The notes beneath the pieces were generated by a model. The model was not told the DNA's origin and made no database searches. It saw nothing but the letters and a program-made list of their open reading frames with translations. This document shows positions 36,450-50,635 of a stretch of 64,000 nucleotides of DNA, in pieces; within the stretch, counting starts at the first letter, position 1, and each line of letters starts with the position of its first letter. The DNA is from Lichenostomus cassidix (taxonomy: Eukaryota; Chordata; Aves; Passeriformes; Meliphagidae): the NCBI GenBank assembly GCA_008360975.2, contig CM039184.1, positions 45,579,797 to 45,643,796 of the forward strand. The letters are read 5' to 3'. A program made the position numbers and the translations under genes.

Positions 36450-38200
36450 CAGCATTTGTGGAGCTGGCCGAGACACAAGTATTTGCCCTTATTTGCCTGG
36501 GGGAAGGGCGGGTTTTCCGACCGCTTCCTACGGGCCAAGGGAGCGCCCTGACGGCACGGGCACGGCGCGGCGGTACCCCTGCGGGGCCTCATCGCCTCAG
36601 TAGCCAGGAGACTTCCTTGATGTTCCCTAGCCACGCTGCTCCGCACCCACAAAGCCGCTTTATTCCCGGCTACCTTGATGATACCGGCCTGTTTAACAGC
36701 AGCGATCGGTCCTGCTCTGGCCGGCGGCGCGGAGGCTTCCCGGGGCAATCCCCCTGCCGCGCAGGCCGGGCTTCGGGCGCTGCCCGGGCGGGAGCAGCGG
36801 CGGGGAGCGGGGAGCGGCGCCCGGAGCGCTCCGGGGGCGGGACCGGCCGCCGCCCCGGCCTATCGCAGCCACGGGAAGCGGGCGGGCGCCGCCAATCGGG
36901 GGCTCGGCTCGCCCCTCGCCGCCTCGTGATTGGCCGGGGCCGGAAGGGCGGTGCCTCGGGGGCGGGCCGGACGCTCGGGAGCCAACGGGGAGGGAGCGCG
37001 GGGGCGGGGCCGCGTGAGTGCTGCGCGCCTGCCCCAGTGAGCGCCGGGGCCGGGCGGGGCGGCGAGTGCCAATGGGGCGGCGGGGGGGGCGGGAGCGCCG
37101 CGCCGGGACGTCGAGGTGCCGGAGGGGAGAGGCGGCGTCGGGATAAAGCCGGCGGGGGATGCCGGCGGCGCGCGTCGCTCACCGGCTCCCACTAGGGTCG
37201 CTCTGAAGTGTGGGGGGGCACCGCAGCCGCGCTGAGGTAGGCGGCGGCGCCCGAGGCTGCGGCAGCTTCCACGGGCGGGAGAGGTGAGGCGGCGGCGGAG
37301 CCGGGATCCTGATCGGAGGGAGGAGGGGGCGCCTTGCCCCGACGGGAAGGGAGCCCGCGGTCGTGTTGTGCGGGCCCCGGCCCTCGCCGCTTTGTTTACG
37401 GCGGGGAAGGGAGGGAAGAGAGGGAGGGCAGCGTGTGGCCGGGCGGCCCTGCTCGCCGTCGCCGCGGGGGCACGAGTAGGGCGGAGGCGGAGCAGGGGGT
37501 CGGTGGTGCTGCGTGCGCTCGGAGCCGCCCGGCCGCCCCTGACCTGAGCTCCGGACCTCCTGCCCCGGGGAGACGGAGCCTCCCCCGATCCCCTCCGCGG
37601 GCCGCGCTCCGTCTCCTCCCGCCCTCTTCCGCCCCTTCCTCCCCGGCCGCGGCCCCACCCGTGAGTGCCCAGCCTTCTTAGCCGGCGGCCCCCGGAGCCC
37701 TCGGGGTGGGAGCGGTGCTCGCACGGCCCCGCGGGCCGAGCGTAAAGCGGCGGCTGCCGCCGGGCTCGTCCCGCCCCACGTCCCCCCGTCCGGCCGGCTC
37801 CGGCTGCCCCCCGCGGCAGCGGGGCCGCGCAGCCGCCGGGCAGCCACCGCCGCGGGGGTTGGCGGGGCTGGGAGCGGGCCAGGCCGGCCGCGAATGGCGG
37901 GACGGAGCGGGGAGGGTGGCACGGAGCCGGGCTTTGTTCCCGGCCCCGCCCCGCCTGGGGGTGCCCGGGGGCTCCGGCGGAGAGACGCGCGTCCCGGCTC
38001 CGGGTGGGGAGGGCGGTGCGGGCGGGCAGCGACGCCCCCGGCCGCCCGTGCCGCCCCCCGTGCAGCTGGTCTGCTCCCCCGCCGCCGGGTGAAACTTGGG
38101 AGACCTGAGCGGCGAACCAGGATACGTGTGTGTGCGCCCTTCGCTTGGCGTGCAGCGCCTCGCTGATGGAGTCGCTCTGAGGTGCTCTTAGGACCAAGTT
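36450..38200 (+). promoter_or_regulatory. FRYL: Large CpG island, presumed FRYL promoter and first exon
   Basis: About 1.7 kb of dense CpG. Between 36830 and 37075 there are three GC boxes (GGGGGCGGG), two forward CCAAT boxes (36892-36896 and 37069-37073), one reverse ATTGG (36929-36933) and an ETS-like CCGGAAG at 36940. This layout suggests transcription starting near 37130-37200 towards the right. Possible first-exon donors follow: CTGAG|GTAGGC (exon end 37236), GAGAG|GTGAGG (37283) and CCACCC|GTGAGT (about 37661). The gene assignment rests on synteny: FRYL is divergent from OCIAD1 in mammals. No coding sequence proves it here. Confidence 0.7.
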
Positions 38201-41200
38201 TGGCTTTTACAGTTTTTACAGCCTCAGATAAGCGTGCTCGTGTGGCTGTAAGTATTGTAGGGGCTTAATTAGTTTTCCCTTCTCCATTTTCATGTGCATG
38301 TTTCCAGTAATTTGGTAATGTGATAATTTTTCTGCTCAGTAGACAGTTCAGTTTGTGTCTTGACAAGAAATCAGTGTCTGGCAATCAGGTAGCTCTAGCT
38401 AAAACATCCTAAGGAATCAGACAGAAGACATAAAAAAGCTCTAAAAACCGAACAATTCCCAAATATTTTGGTGGTCACTCATTCTGTAGGAGTTGCAAAA
38501 ACAATTTGCTAATACAGTCTTAAAGAATAATAGGGCAATCTGAAGATGAGGTAGCAAGAGTGTAACCTGGACTTCCTTCAGAATTACAAATCTGAAATGG
38601 ACATTAGGAAAGAAATATACTAAAGCAGAAAGCGAGTTCTTTACTCCTTTATGCACTGCATGTCTCTCTGCTGCAGAAGTCATGGAGTATGTAGAGTACT
38701 CCGAGAAAGAAGGTGATGTGCTGATTGAGGGTTGAGCAAAGAGTGAAATTAACTGTAGTTTCTTAAGAAGCGTTTCCTCAATGTATTGTTTCCTCAGTAG
38801 GCTGTTTCAGTCACTTTGCTTCTGTGTTGTTACTGTCAGGCTGAGGATATGTGCCAAATACTTCAGAAGCTTTGTGGAAGATCGTTGACCAAGTGCTGTG
38901 CAACCACACTGATTCTTATCCTGTGACGCTATCTCAGGAAGGAAACAAACCCCTCGGTAAAAATTGTGTTGCAGGTTTAGTAAGTCACATATTTAAAGAT
39001 GAGAACAACATTTTCAGTGTCAAAAGCTTCCTTTATCTGTGGTTTGTAGAGGTCCTTAGTGGCACTCGATGGTGGTTGTCAGTAGACAACCAACTTCCCG
39101 TGGCAAATTGCTGCTGTGAATGGCTCCTTATTTATATTCCGAAATCGATTTGGTTGCAGCCTGTGCTGACTTCTCTGGAAGTGGTTTCCTTGGAGCAGAG
39201 TGGTGGTATGTTGCTTTGGGATGTTGTAGAACACTGTTGCTGAGCTTCATTTCAAAAGAAAAGTTGTTTTATTCTTCTGTGGGGTTAGCTAAGGTAAAGT
39301 TGGAAAATTCAGCTAATTCTGTTTCTGTTTGGCTGGTCCAAGTGAACCCAAAGCATGGTGATAGCTGGTTTTCGTGTAATAGCATAATACCTTTGAGGAG
39401 GAAAGTTGTAGGTTGTAGAGGCTAAGGCAAAAAGCAGAACTGTTCATTTTTCATGTTACCATATTAACACTTTGCAGAATCATCCTGTTAGGCTTTGACA
39501 GCTCAGGAGTGGTCCTCATATGTTTGTTTCACTGTGAATGCATGTCTTTGTAATTTGGGGTGATAAAATTAATTGGTATGCTGAAAGTTTTTGCTAATAC
39601 AATTGAGATCATGCTGTCTGTATTTACTTTTTCTAAGAACTTAAGAAGATTATAATTCCCTCCAGTGACTATGCATCAAGGGAAACAACTTGGAAAACAG
39701 TGTGTTCTGCATCAGGCAAGAGTTGCCTATTTTGTATCTAGCTTTGTATTTCAGGGGGTTTTGTCTTCATCATCTTGCCTAGTGAAGACTATTTCATTAT
39801 TGCTTAAAGGGCCAAAGGACAAGTTTAATTTTTTGTCTGAATTCCTTAAGAGACATGAAGGCAAACTTTTAGCTTTAGTGGGCTTGCATAATACAGAACA
39901 TGGGTGTATAATGTGCTCCCTCCAGCTTAGAATGCCATGAGCTTTTAGCAGCTTTTGTCTATATTTAAGCCTTAGTTTAACAGAAACTATAGGTGTCATG
40001 CAGATAATGTCAGAAGAAGGAGCTATATGCACATGTGGGTTATGTGAGTTACTGTGAGAAAAATGAGGATAATATTTCAGCATTTGTGACCTTGTACCTG
40101 TAGTTACTGGCCTGCCTTACTGATAGGAATTGCAATGTAGCTTACCCATTAGTGGGAGGGCAGCTGGCCTAACACACGGCCTGGCTGTGGTTTGCTGCTT
40201 TGTACAGCTTCTGCATGCTCTCACCCAAACATCTTCGAACCTTTACAACTTTTGTATTTGTAATAATCCTCCCAGGAATGACAGTGGGCTGGAGAAATGT
40301 TGCAATGTTAGAAGGTTTTAGGATTCAGCATTAGTCTTGTCTGGTCTTGCTCTAAATCCTGATGAACTCCAGTGATAGATGTTAGCCAGACTGACTCAGC
40401 TAGGGTTGCTTTTGCCTTTTTATATTGACTAAAAGAGCAGTTTTTTCCTAGTATTTAGCTTGCTTATCCTCAGTGTTCGACAGTTAATTGTCTGAGTATC
40501 TGTGTACTGCCATATAGCTCTGTCTCTTCTAAGACTTGGGCTGTCCTTCCTTCCCTTCCTTCCCCTCCCCCAAATCTATTATAATCCCTAATTCCCTCTG
40601 AAATGAACACCTCCCAGGAAGAATGACAGAATACATTCTCAAATAGTAAGTGGCCAATACTGTCACTGGGAGATATCAAAAAGGAAAAAATTCCCTTGAG
40701 CTAGTTGAACAAAAGTGTTTGCTCTGGATATGGCCTCAGTTTTGAGGGATTTTTATGTTTATCCCTAGTTTTTCCTCCTGATTTGTTTGCATGCAAAAAT
40801 AGAAGAGGAACAAGTGTTAAAACCAAAACCAAACTTCTAAAATTGAGTTTGAGGTTTTCTGAAATGTCTAAATACAAGGTACAAGGACCTAGCGCCCAGA
40901 AGCTGTTGCTGTAAGCTTTGTGATTTTATTGTTTTGTTCTTTCCATGAGTATTCTATGGGTATTCTTGCCCTTGTCACCAAAAGCAACATGAACTGTTTT
41001 TTGTGGTCGGTGGTGATAGTCAAAGCTGAGCTGCATGGACTTGGCACAGACCTTGGTAGAGGACAACCTCTCTTCCATCATTCCAGTTTCTGCTTTGGCA
41101 GCTGGTCCATACAGGTGTAAGAGAACTTTACTTTTCAAGAGGTGGGACTGAGCTAGCTTGAAATAGCTACAGACAAGAGTGTCTAGCAGTAGGCTGGGGC

Positions 41201-44200
41201 TATTGACATGCCACTTGAATGGTGCAGCTGGTTGCTTTGGAATTAGTGTGGTGACCTATTTACTTCTTATTTCCTATTTCCCAGAAAATGGGAGAAGACT
41301 CCTGGCTTGGACCCTTTTCTCCCCTCACTTCTTTGATTTTTTTTTTTCTTTTTTTAGTTGCAGTTACATGAGATAGTCATGATAATAAAACAAGCTTTGT
41401 GTGTTTTGTGAGCTAACTATTGGAAGGCTGCTTCAAATTAGGTAACTGATACTTGAAGAGTATTTGCAATTGTCAGGTTGTATGTTAAAGCAGTTTATGT
41501 CAGTGGCAGTTGCCAACATTATTTTTCATCTTAGGTATCAAGTCTTTCTTTTTAGTGTTTGTTTTCTCCTATCTTCAATGTGTTTCTAGAGAGTAATAGT
41601 ATAATTTTGCTAAACCAGATAAACCAGACTGTTTCTTGTTTGGGTGAGGTTTCTTGTTCGCCTTATCATACTAAAATGCCATCATTGCCTTCTTCATATA
41701 TTAGTTAGTCTTCTCAGCATGCATTGGCCAGTCTTGTGTGAAGTGTTCCAGGGAAGGTTCCAGTGGGACTTTATAAAGGCTTTTTAGTACTCTGGTGGGT
41801 ATATCTTACTGGTAAACCTTAGGGATCCTGTTTTCCTTCCATAGCTCTTTCAGGGTTTCTCTTTGTCTTCATAAACAGCAACTTATAACAAAAATATTAC
41901 TGCTCGAGTATGTTACGTTAAAGGGGTAGAGAAGCTATGGGTTAAATGCAGCACTAGTAAGTATCACTTTTGCCAACAGTCCTTGGGCCTACTATAGTTT
42001 GGGTCACAGTGGGAATGATGTTAGTCATACCTGTGCAGAGAGTATTCAAAGGAGCTCAAAGATACCCCAGCAGTGTGCAAGTAAGCAAGGGAGAAGAGCA
42101 GAAAGAAAAACTGTGTGAGGTTATGGGTAAGACTTGCCTTGCAGTATGCAACCCCATTTGCTTAGTCTTTCAGAGAAGACTTCCTGCTGTTGAACTTTCA
42201 CTACTTGTTTTTAGTAGTAGTCTCAAGGACATAATTGTGTAGGTTTTGCCAGCCCTATGCAGTTAAGTTTGTTTGTTTGGAGTAACTGAATGTAATGTTG
42301 GATATGTTTATAAAATAAGAGCTGGAGAGAGTGTAAAATCTACCAGTAGAGATAATTTTGTTGTACTAGATCCAGAAGATAAGGCTCTAGTAATTCAATG
42401 TGGGAGATGGTTAAAAGAGAATAAAAGAAACATAATTAATTTTTTTAATTATGAAGGAAGATCTATATAATGAGGCTTGAGAATATTATGGTAATACGAG
42501 GCATCAGTAATTTGCATTTGAAGTTGATATTGCAAAGTGACTTTATTTCTCCACTGGTGTTGTCCAGTTTTGCAAAATCAAGAAGCATCTTCTTTTGTAA
42601 ATACCATGTCCTGAAGAGGACTTGGAACTAACAGTAGACCTGGACAAAGGCTGATTCTCTTCAGAGGCATTAGCATGGAAGATACTTGAAGTATTCCTAG
42701 TAATTTTTATCTGTCTTGCATGAGAATAGTCCTGAGCAACACCACTTCTACTCTTGTGCTAAATCAGAAAGAACTGCTGGGGTTGTGCCTGTGGCAGCTG
42801 GACGTTTTGACATTGACAGAATTTTTATGATGTTTAATGGAACTAATCTAATGCCAGTAATGCTGATTATGTTAAAAAAAAATATTGCCATAAGCAAAAA
42901 TACTAAGATTTCTACCTCTGTAGACATCATCCAAAACCAATGTCATCCAAAAAGCTGAAGAATTACTTCCCTGTGCATTGTGACTGCTGACTAGCCTGTT
43001 TATTCCCTGGGATAGGGTGATGAGTAGTCGGTCTCGTGATGGATGTTGGAGTGACTCGGGGAGCTGCCGGATACCCCACATCAACTCATAAAGAGAAGGG
43101 AGTTGCAAATGAGTGCTCTTATTCTTGGGAGGAGTAGCAGTATGTGTAGGTCTCCCTGACACCTTCACTTGGCAAACCTGTTCCATTTCTTGACACAGAA
43201 ATCATGGAGGTCCTGCCCCATTCCCACCATTTCTTCAGTTTAGACCTTACCTCTGCCTTCCTGTTTGAAACTACTTTGGTGGTATATGTTGCATATAAAA
43301 TTGGGGATCTGAGATGTTTCTTCAGATGGAGTTTATACATGTGTTTGTGTGTGTATTTATCTGTATTTACATGAGCCTACCTGCAGAATTGATAGGTGAA
43401 TAGCTATAGAATAGCTGGGGAGGGTGAGAGTGGTGGATAGCAAATGTGGGAACAGAAAGCTAGGTAAACAGAACCACAGAATAAATAGAACAAAGCTTTT
43501 GGTGCAGGAAACAGTTTTGACCTACACATTTCTTCAACACTTTTGTATAATTTTGGGCCTTTACTGTATTAGGGGGAAAAATGAATCTTCTTTAAAAGCA
43601 TTTAAAAACACTTCCTGTAGGCCATGATCAGGCTATGATATTATAGTCTGTAATTCAAAATCTGTAGACAAACCATCAGTTAGGCACAGATTATACTTGT
43701 ATTTTTTGTGGTGCTGAGGTAAATTGTATGCAAGTTATTTGATCCAGTTTGAAGCCCAACCTTGTATCTCCTGGGAGGACATCTAAAGAAGGTACTGGAT
43801 GGTGTATTCCGTATTATGCCATAGTGCAAGATGTTGTTCTCTTGTCTTGGCTTTTAAAATTAAGAATAAATAGTTCTGTTTTCAAGTATTTCCTAGTCTT
43901 CATAATTTGAAAGTAGCTTTTATTGCATGTTCCCTTCAAACCAAATGCAGTGTATAAAAGTCTTACATATACCTATATAGTTTAAAGGCAAAAAATCTTT
44001 GGGACTCTAGTTGAGTGATACAGATGTTCATAGTGTAAGAATTGGCATATGTTAGGGACACAAGACATTCTGAATTTAGCAGATGGCTGCTTGAAAACTA
44101 CTACTAACTGTATGCCATTGTTATGGGAAGACTAGAATGCATAGAAGAGAGAATTACTAGGGCTTTCATAATGTTTTGTGCCTAGAAACAAGGAGAACAA

Positions 44201-47200
44201 TTCAGCTACTTTAATGTTTATCTTACTGTTATGCTGGAGAATGCAGACTGGCCTCATTTGAGCTTCTTTTAAAGTGAAACAGCAAGTTCATATCTCACCC
44301 TGTAAATACAGACTCTATGAACTCTTCAGGTTAAATGCTGTTTAAGAAAAAACAATGGGGTGAGATGGTCTGTAAGTACGACTAAGTCCCCGTTCTGATC
44401 ATTGTAGTTCAAAAGCAATTAGCACTACTGCAAATACTGTGTTTTATGCAGTATTTGTATTCTATTTCCAGAGGCCGGGGATAATTGCACTAGATTGGGA
44501 TATATCAATTTAAATGTTTTTCTGCAACTGCTTGAGTAGCTAAGAAATCTGCTAGCTGATGTTATACTTGTATTATACATTGATGTTCTACTTCATCGTT
44601 GTCTGATCAGCATATTTGAAGAACTACTAGTGTTTTATAAATAGGACCTGAGTTTAACCTCTGTTGAAGATGCTTTGAGGGAAGGAAGTGGGGAAAGCAG
44701 CTTCCTGCTTCGTTCAAGGGAGTGAAGTGGTGTGGCTGTTTTTTGTGTGGGTGGAGCAGTGGGGAGGTGCTGTTTATTTATTTAATTCATCTAGACCTTG
44801 ATACTGAATGTTGGTTCCTCCTAATGTTATATCATAACTAAGAAAAAATTTACTGCCACATTTTTCTTTGTATAGATGCAGTAACAGAACTGGTCAGTGT
44901 TTTGTAGTTTTTGGCACTTTTTAGAAAAGAGAATGTATTTTGACCTTTAACAGTTTGTTAAGGGAGGAAATGTTGTACATAAAATGGTGATTTTTAAAAA
45001 AAAATAATTTATTAATTTGAAGTGCTTGGACCCTGCTAGATGCTGATCTCCAAAAGATAATTGAATAAAAAAGGGATTGTTGGGTTTGGTCTGAGATACT
45101 TTAAAAAATAGGAAATTACCAAAAGCGGTTTGAAGGTGTGCTATAACGTCCCGTTCTTTGGATCTAATTATTTAGTTTCATGCTTATAGGCTGATTTTTA
45201 GTTGAGCAGTGCTTGCAATATGTTTTGTAAGAAGGGAAAAAAGAAGTTTAGTTTCTAAAGCCATTTAACATTTTTTGCATTTTCTCAGTTGTTGCCATAG
45301 TGGTGGTGGTGCAAAGGTCAGAGTTTGAAGCTTCTTGCCTACCCTGCACACTCATGGAAGTTCTCAGTTTCCTGTGGCTGAAATTTTCTTATTATAGATG
45401 ATGGTGAACTATGGTGTTCAGATAAATGCAAACACTCCAGAGGCACTGTTATGTTTTACTATTGCAGGCAGCAGCACATCTGTGGAAAAGAGGATAGTTG
45501 TTGCCCTTGGTGAGGGTCTGCTGTTTTCCCTTCCTAGCACATATGAAAATAAGAAGGCACAGGTGATGATGAATTCTAGGGGACGTAAGATTAGGCAAAC
45601 TGGGGATCTTATTAATTTCTTCTCTTGGAAATACTTATGTTCCAGCACAACACATACTTAGTTTTAGCTGTTTTTCTGGTTGAAGCAACATTACTTTAAG
45701 GTAATCTGAACAACTGGATTGCTTACAACCTCTGATGCTAAAAGGAAAGAGCTGCAATTTCTTGGTCCTCTGCAGATCACTTGCAGATTGAACACTCTTA
45801 TTTTGCAGTTTCTTGAAAAGCAGCACAGAAATACCTTCTCTCAGCTAGCTAGTCCAAATCTATAGTTGGTGTAATAGAAGATAGCTAAGATCACTCTTTG
45901 GGGGGCCCAAAATATTTGGTTCTGTATTAAAGCTGAGGAAGCACTCCTCTAAATCAACAATCAGAAAATAACAGGAGTAAAGGAGCAATCGGGGGCATTA
46001 GCACCATGGTAAGGTGTAACTGCATCACTGGTTTCTGAAGGCAGTCAATTTCTTGTCTTGTGGCACTAGTAAAGGCAATTTTTCTAAAGAGAATAATCTG
46101 AGAAACTGAAAAGGTCTTAGGCCTAGATGGAAATATCCATTCTGCTGCGGTGAAAACACAATCTGAGTTTTGGCATATTCTTTATACTTTGAAATGGGAT
46201 TCCAGAAGATAAAAAGTTACAGCAAAGATTCAAAGAACAGGTGGGGTTTGTGGCCCTGGCCCAATGGATGTGATTTGGGATTCACTCACTTAGTGCCTTT
46301 TCATGCTAACTAAGGAAAAGAGAATTAAAATAACGCATTTTTAAATTTAAGTTATCATGGTCAAATTATTACACATTTAGTGCCAAGCCCTCATCTGAAG
46401 TTTATCTTGCAAATCCTTCTTCACCACAAATGGGAGTATTTTCAATTGAACTTTGTCAGTTTGTAAATGAAGAGTTATTTGTAATTCTTGGGAGAAGAAA
46501 GTGTTGAACCAGTAAAACACATGTAGTTCTCAGGTGCAGGTGGTTGGCTATATTCCCAAGTTTTGTTATGACAGAGATATGCATTCTTTTCTTATTTTCC
46601 CATGAATCCTCTTAGGTGATCTTGATATGCCTTGTGAGTGTTATCTCATTTCCATATCAGTTATGTAAAAGCCAAACCTACATTAATTTCATGCCAATGA
46701 TCTGTGCATCTTCCAGTTGCAATACTTGTATTTAATGAAGTTCTCCCTGCCCAATTCTCCCAAAGGCTTCGTTTGTGGTTTAGTGACCCCATGTCTCTCC
46801 TGTTCATGTCAGCCTCACTGGTTGTGTGGATTATGAAGGGGAAAAAAAGGCTGTTTTTCAGTAAGGAAATGGTCAGTGAAATTGGATGAACGTTGCATGA
46901 CTACTGTGTTCTTGACAGCATTTAGTAACACTAAACATCATGTACCATTTTTAGTTTCGGGTGTTGATTATTGTTATATATTATTAATACATCTAAAACT
47001 TTAACAGGAAGCACACGAACCAAGTTGTTACTAAAAATCTTCTGTTGATACACAGTGTGCAAAGCTTCAGTAAGGAAATGACATAGAATTGGGCATAAGG
47101 AGCCTGGGAAATTTCATTCTCCCTTTTTATTCTTATGACATCTGATTTTATGAGGTAGTTATCTTAGAAGTGGCTTCCATAATATTCAGGTGCTCTCAAG

Positions 47201-50200
47201 CTCTTCTTTTGGCTATTTCTGATGTCAGTCACTTATTTGGGAGGACAGCAAGCCATAAGCTCAGTATAGTCTAGTTGTGCAGGCTATTGCTGAGGAAGGG
47301 GTTGGGAGAACAGTGGGACTGATCAGCCACTGGAAGTCTTTCAGCCTTCTGGGTATCATTTCTCAGTGCTGTAGTGGAAAAAATACATATTTGGTCTGTA
47401 GAAGGGGAGTCTTGTATATAGTCAATGTGTCATATAATAAGTCTAGTTTATAGTTACAATATTGTTTTCTTCCTTCTACCCCCTGCACGAGGGGTGGTGT
47501 GTTATCTTAGGAGTGCTTGTGACAGCAGGTTACCTAGCCCTAGAAAATGCTGAAGTTACAGGTCAGCCACAGGTTTGGGTGACCCTAGTTCCATTCTGTA
47601 AATGTTTGCCCCTAAACTTAAAATTTCTTGTTGTAATTTTTAAAATGATGTCTTAAAAAATGATATAATTAATCTCTGCCTTTATTCTACCTGTGTAAAA
47701 GCAAACAGTGTATTGAAGCCTATTAGGGTTTGTAGCATGGAAACATCACTTTTAGCAGTTGGCTAAAACTATTAGTATTTCTTTCTTTCTTTTGAAGTAT
47801 CATCTTATTAAGTCTTTTGGGCCAGTAATTATTAAGAAGGCCCTAATTTAGTGTGTTTTATGTATCGTCTTAAATGAAGGTGCTGATACTTTGATTTCCT
47901 GCAACATTAGTTTTAATCCCCATCCCTGAAGTTTTTGGAAGTTATCTGCTGTACCACCTCTCCTACACTTAGCAATGGCAAAAAGTGTGCTGAATTGGAG
48001 CATCTTAATTTCTGCCCAAAAGGTAAAGTTGAGTTCAGTCTTACATAGTAGCCAATATTATAGCAGCTACTCTATGAATATAGTACATCAGCTTGAAAAT
48101 AATGCTCTTCAAACACCCACCCCCCAAAGAAAAGTTTATGTAATAAAAAGTTAATGTGCTGTTACTTGATCAGATTTGAGGTTGGCTGGATGTTTTGCTG
48201 TGCTTTCCAATTAAGGTTGGTAGAGGAGTTCTGAATTCTTTTAAACATGAAAACTTATGGGTAGCATCAGTTTTTGAACTATTTTTTGTACCTTTCAACT
48301 TTATTATGCTTCTTTTTTTCATGTTCTGCTTCTTAACTTTTAATAAATCTTCCCTACAGGTGAACCCCAAACACTGAAATTCCACCTGTGTGATACCTTT
48401 GACTTTACACCTGATAAAATATAGTTATATTTTAACTTGTCAGCTGCGGTTAGGAAATGAAGCCAAATGAACCAACAATATGCTGTAGCTACTGTAAGCT
48501 TCAGTGCATCGGTTGGAGACTTTTGACCTTATTGCTGCCTTTACTGATACTTTATTTTTCCTGTAGTCAGAGTTAATCTGGTCAGATTGATTCTGTAGAA
48601 CACCTCAGGTTGTATTCCAATACAACTGTAGTTGTACTTGAAACTCTGGGCAGCAACTCCAATACAAAATGCATTATTGCTCAGTGTGTACCACCAAAAT
48701 ACTTGAGTACATTGCATACGTTTTTGTGTGCTTCCTACCTTCTGGGCTCTTTCCAAACAGTCGGCCAGCTGAACTGCCAGTATCTTCCTAAAGCTTGGAC
48801 AATCAAGTCAGTTTTCAGCTTAACTTTATTTCCTTCCTGAAGCAGCTGGGCTATTGGATGGTGTGGTGAGAGGGGGAGATTTGAGTCTGGCATGATAAAG
48901 GAGGAAGACGTGTTTGTATGTGTTTGCTCTGAAGGCAGCAAGCGGGGAAGCCTCTAAACACAACAGATCATGTGTCTGTGAATGTGTATTTTGCTTGAGA
49001 TAGCGAGCTAAAATGTCAGCATATGCCAGGGTGGATTTCTATCTGGGTGTTCTTGCAATTCTATTGAGGGTAATAAGGCATGGGTTTGATTTTGTGAAAG
49101 TGCTGTTCACAGTGAGTGTATTTGGGGAGGAATTAAAGGACACCTGACCCACTCTCTTTCCAGCTGGGGTGAATGTAAGGTTTGGCATGAATAGATTTAA
49201 ATTATTGCTTACTTTTAATATAAAAAAGGAGAAAAAAAGAAGAGAAAAAAGTGAATAGTACAGTTTATTTATGTAGGTAGGATGAAAGGCCATATGTTTC
49301 TGCTGCGCAGAAAACAATGCTAACTTACCCTAATTGTCTGAAGAGGTAAAAGTCATGCTGATTTGATGCACTGCACTGTCAAATGCACAAATGTTGGAAA
49401 ACAATTGACATTTTTATTAAAGAGTTGCGGAATTTAACAGGTAAAAATCACAATCAGAATTTTATCTGTCTTTAAATGCTTCCATTTGTAACTAGTCAAG
49501 TCTTTAAAAAACTTGACTTGCTTTTCCAAGGAATTATGTAATACGTTCCAAATTTATATATAAACATCAGCTTGCCTCCTATTTGCAAAAGTTTATCTAA
49601 TTTTCTTGCTCGTCTCACAGTCCCACTTTTAAGCTTTCTTTTACATCTTAAAATCTCCAGGATGTGGCTTTTTACTTTTAGATTGCACTTATGTGGGTCT
49701 CTCTTTTGTATTTTTGGAAACACTAATTAAGAAGTGGAACAAATTGTACATAAAAAAATTGGTGATGATTGAATAGTTCACACATCCTTAAAGGAAACTA
49801 CTATGTCTTGTGCTGCATCAGACCACTGAAAATCATGTTGGATGTAGAGGGTTTTTTACGTACCTGGAATTTTTCAGGCTATGAATTTTAAAAAGGAGAA
49901 AAAAAAAATCCCCTATAAACTAGATGTTCCGGAGTGGTGGATTGCTACTGCATGATGAGACTTGAGTTGTTAAAAGCAGTTGAAAGTGCTTGATCTGCCT
50001 TCAGGGTGAAATTAAAAATACTGAAGTGCTTTTGCTGTAGTTTGGCGCTATAGAAGAGCAAAAACAAACTGCTGCTTAGGCAAGTAGTGGCAAGTATGTC
50101 AGTTGCGTACAAACTTGTGTTGTGAATCTCCAGAAGTTCTCAAGGCTTTGTTAGGGAGACCCAGCTGAAGTGTTATTTGTTTCTTTTTCTGACCACATCC

Positions 50201-50635
50201 TCCTACTAACTGAGCAGAGGAAAAGAAAAAACCAAGCAAAAAATCAGCAAACAAAATAAATGGAAGGACTAGTACAAAAAAATTGATTCAGAATTACTTG
50301 CATTTTAGAGTGGTTATATATGATTAATAAAAATATATTTGTAATGAAAGTGCAATTAAAACCCTACATAGGGAATGGATGCATGCAGAATATGCTGAGC
50401 GTGGGAAACCAGATGTTATTTTGGTGTCAGTTTTAATTTTTCTTTCATCGGGGAAAAAATCATTAAGAATAATTAGCTTCTGAGCAGAACAGCAATATTG
50501 AAGACATATAGAAAACAGATTTTTATAGTTTTTAACTTTTCAGTGATAAATTCAGAATGCTGAAGCATTTGGAAATTGCTGACATCTCTATTAAGTGTCT
50601 AAGGTTTGATTGGTTTTTTTAAATTTATTTTTCAG
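38201..50635 (+). other. Presumed FRYL first intron
   Basis: AT-rich DNA with no recognised gene or clear TE. It holds a pyrimidine microsatellite at 40545 and an open frame of 130 codons at 38851 that is probably chance. Confidence 0.5.
40545..40571 (+). repeat. CCTTCC pyrimidine microsatellite
   Basis: An uninterrupted pyrimidine run of TTCC units. Confidence 0.8.

Larger units (their letters stand above)
31761..36450. other. Intergenic region between OCIAD1 and the FRYL promoter
   Basis: Mostly AT-rich unique DNA without a recognised gene. It holds the T-tract patch (33060-33600) and a 21-bp tandem pair (35741-35782). Confidence 0.6.

Noticed and set aside
36860..38197. A 445-codon open frame on the minus strand, with overlapping frames of 247, 245 and 170 codons, in the CpG island
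   Set aside because: GC-rich DNA lacks stop codons. The products are Arg/Pro/Gly/Ala-rich in every frame, with no domain and no consistent exon signals.
38851..39243. 130-codon plus-strand frame
   Set aside because: No recognisable domain. Kept only as a weak exon hint because of nearby splice-like signals.
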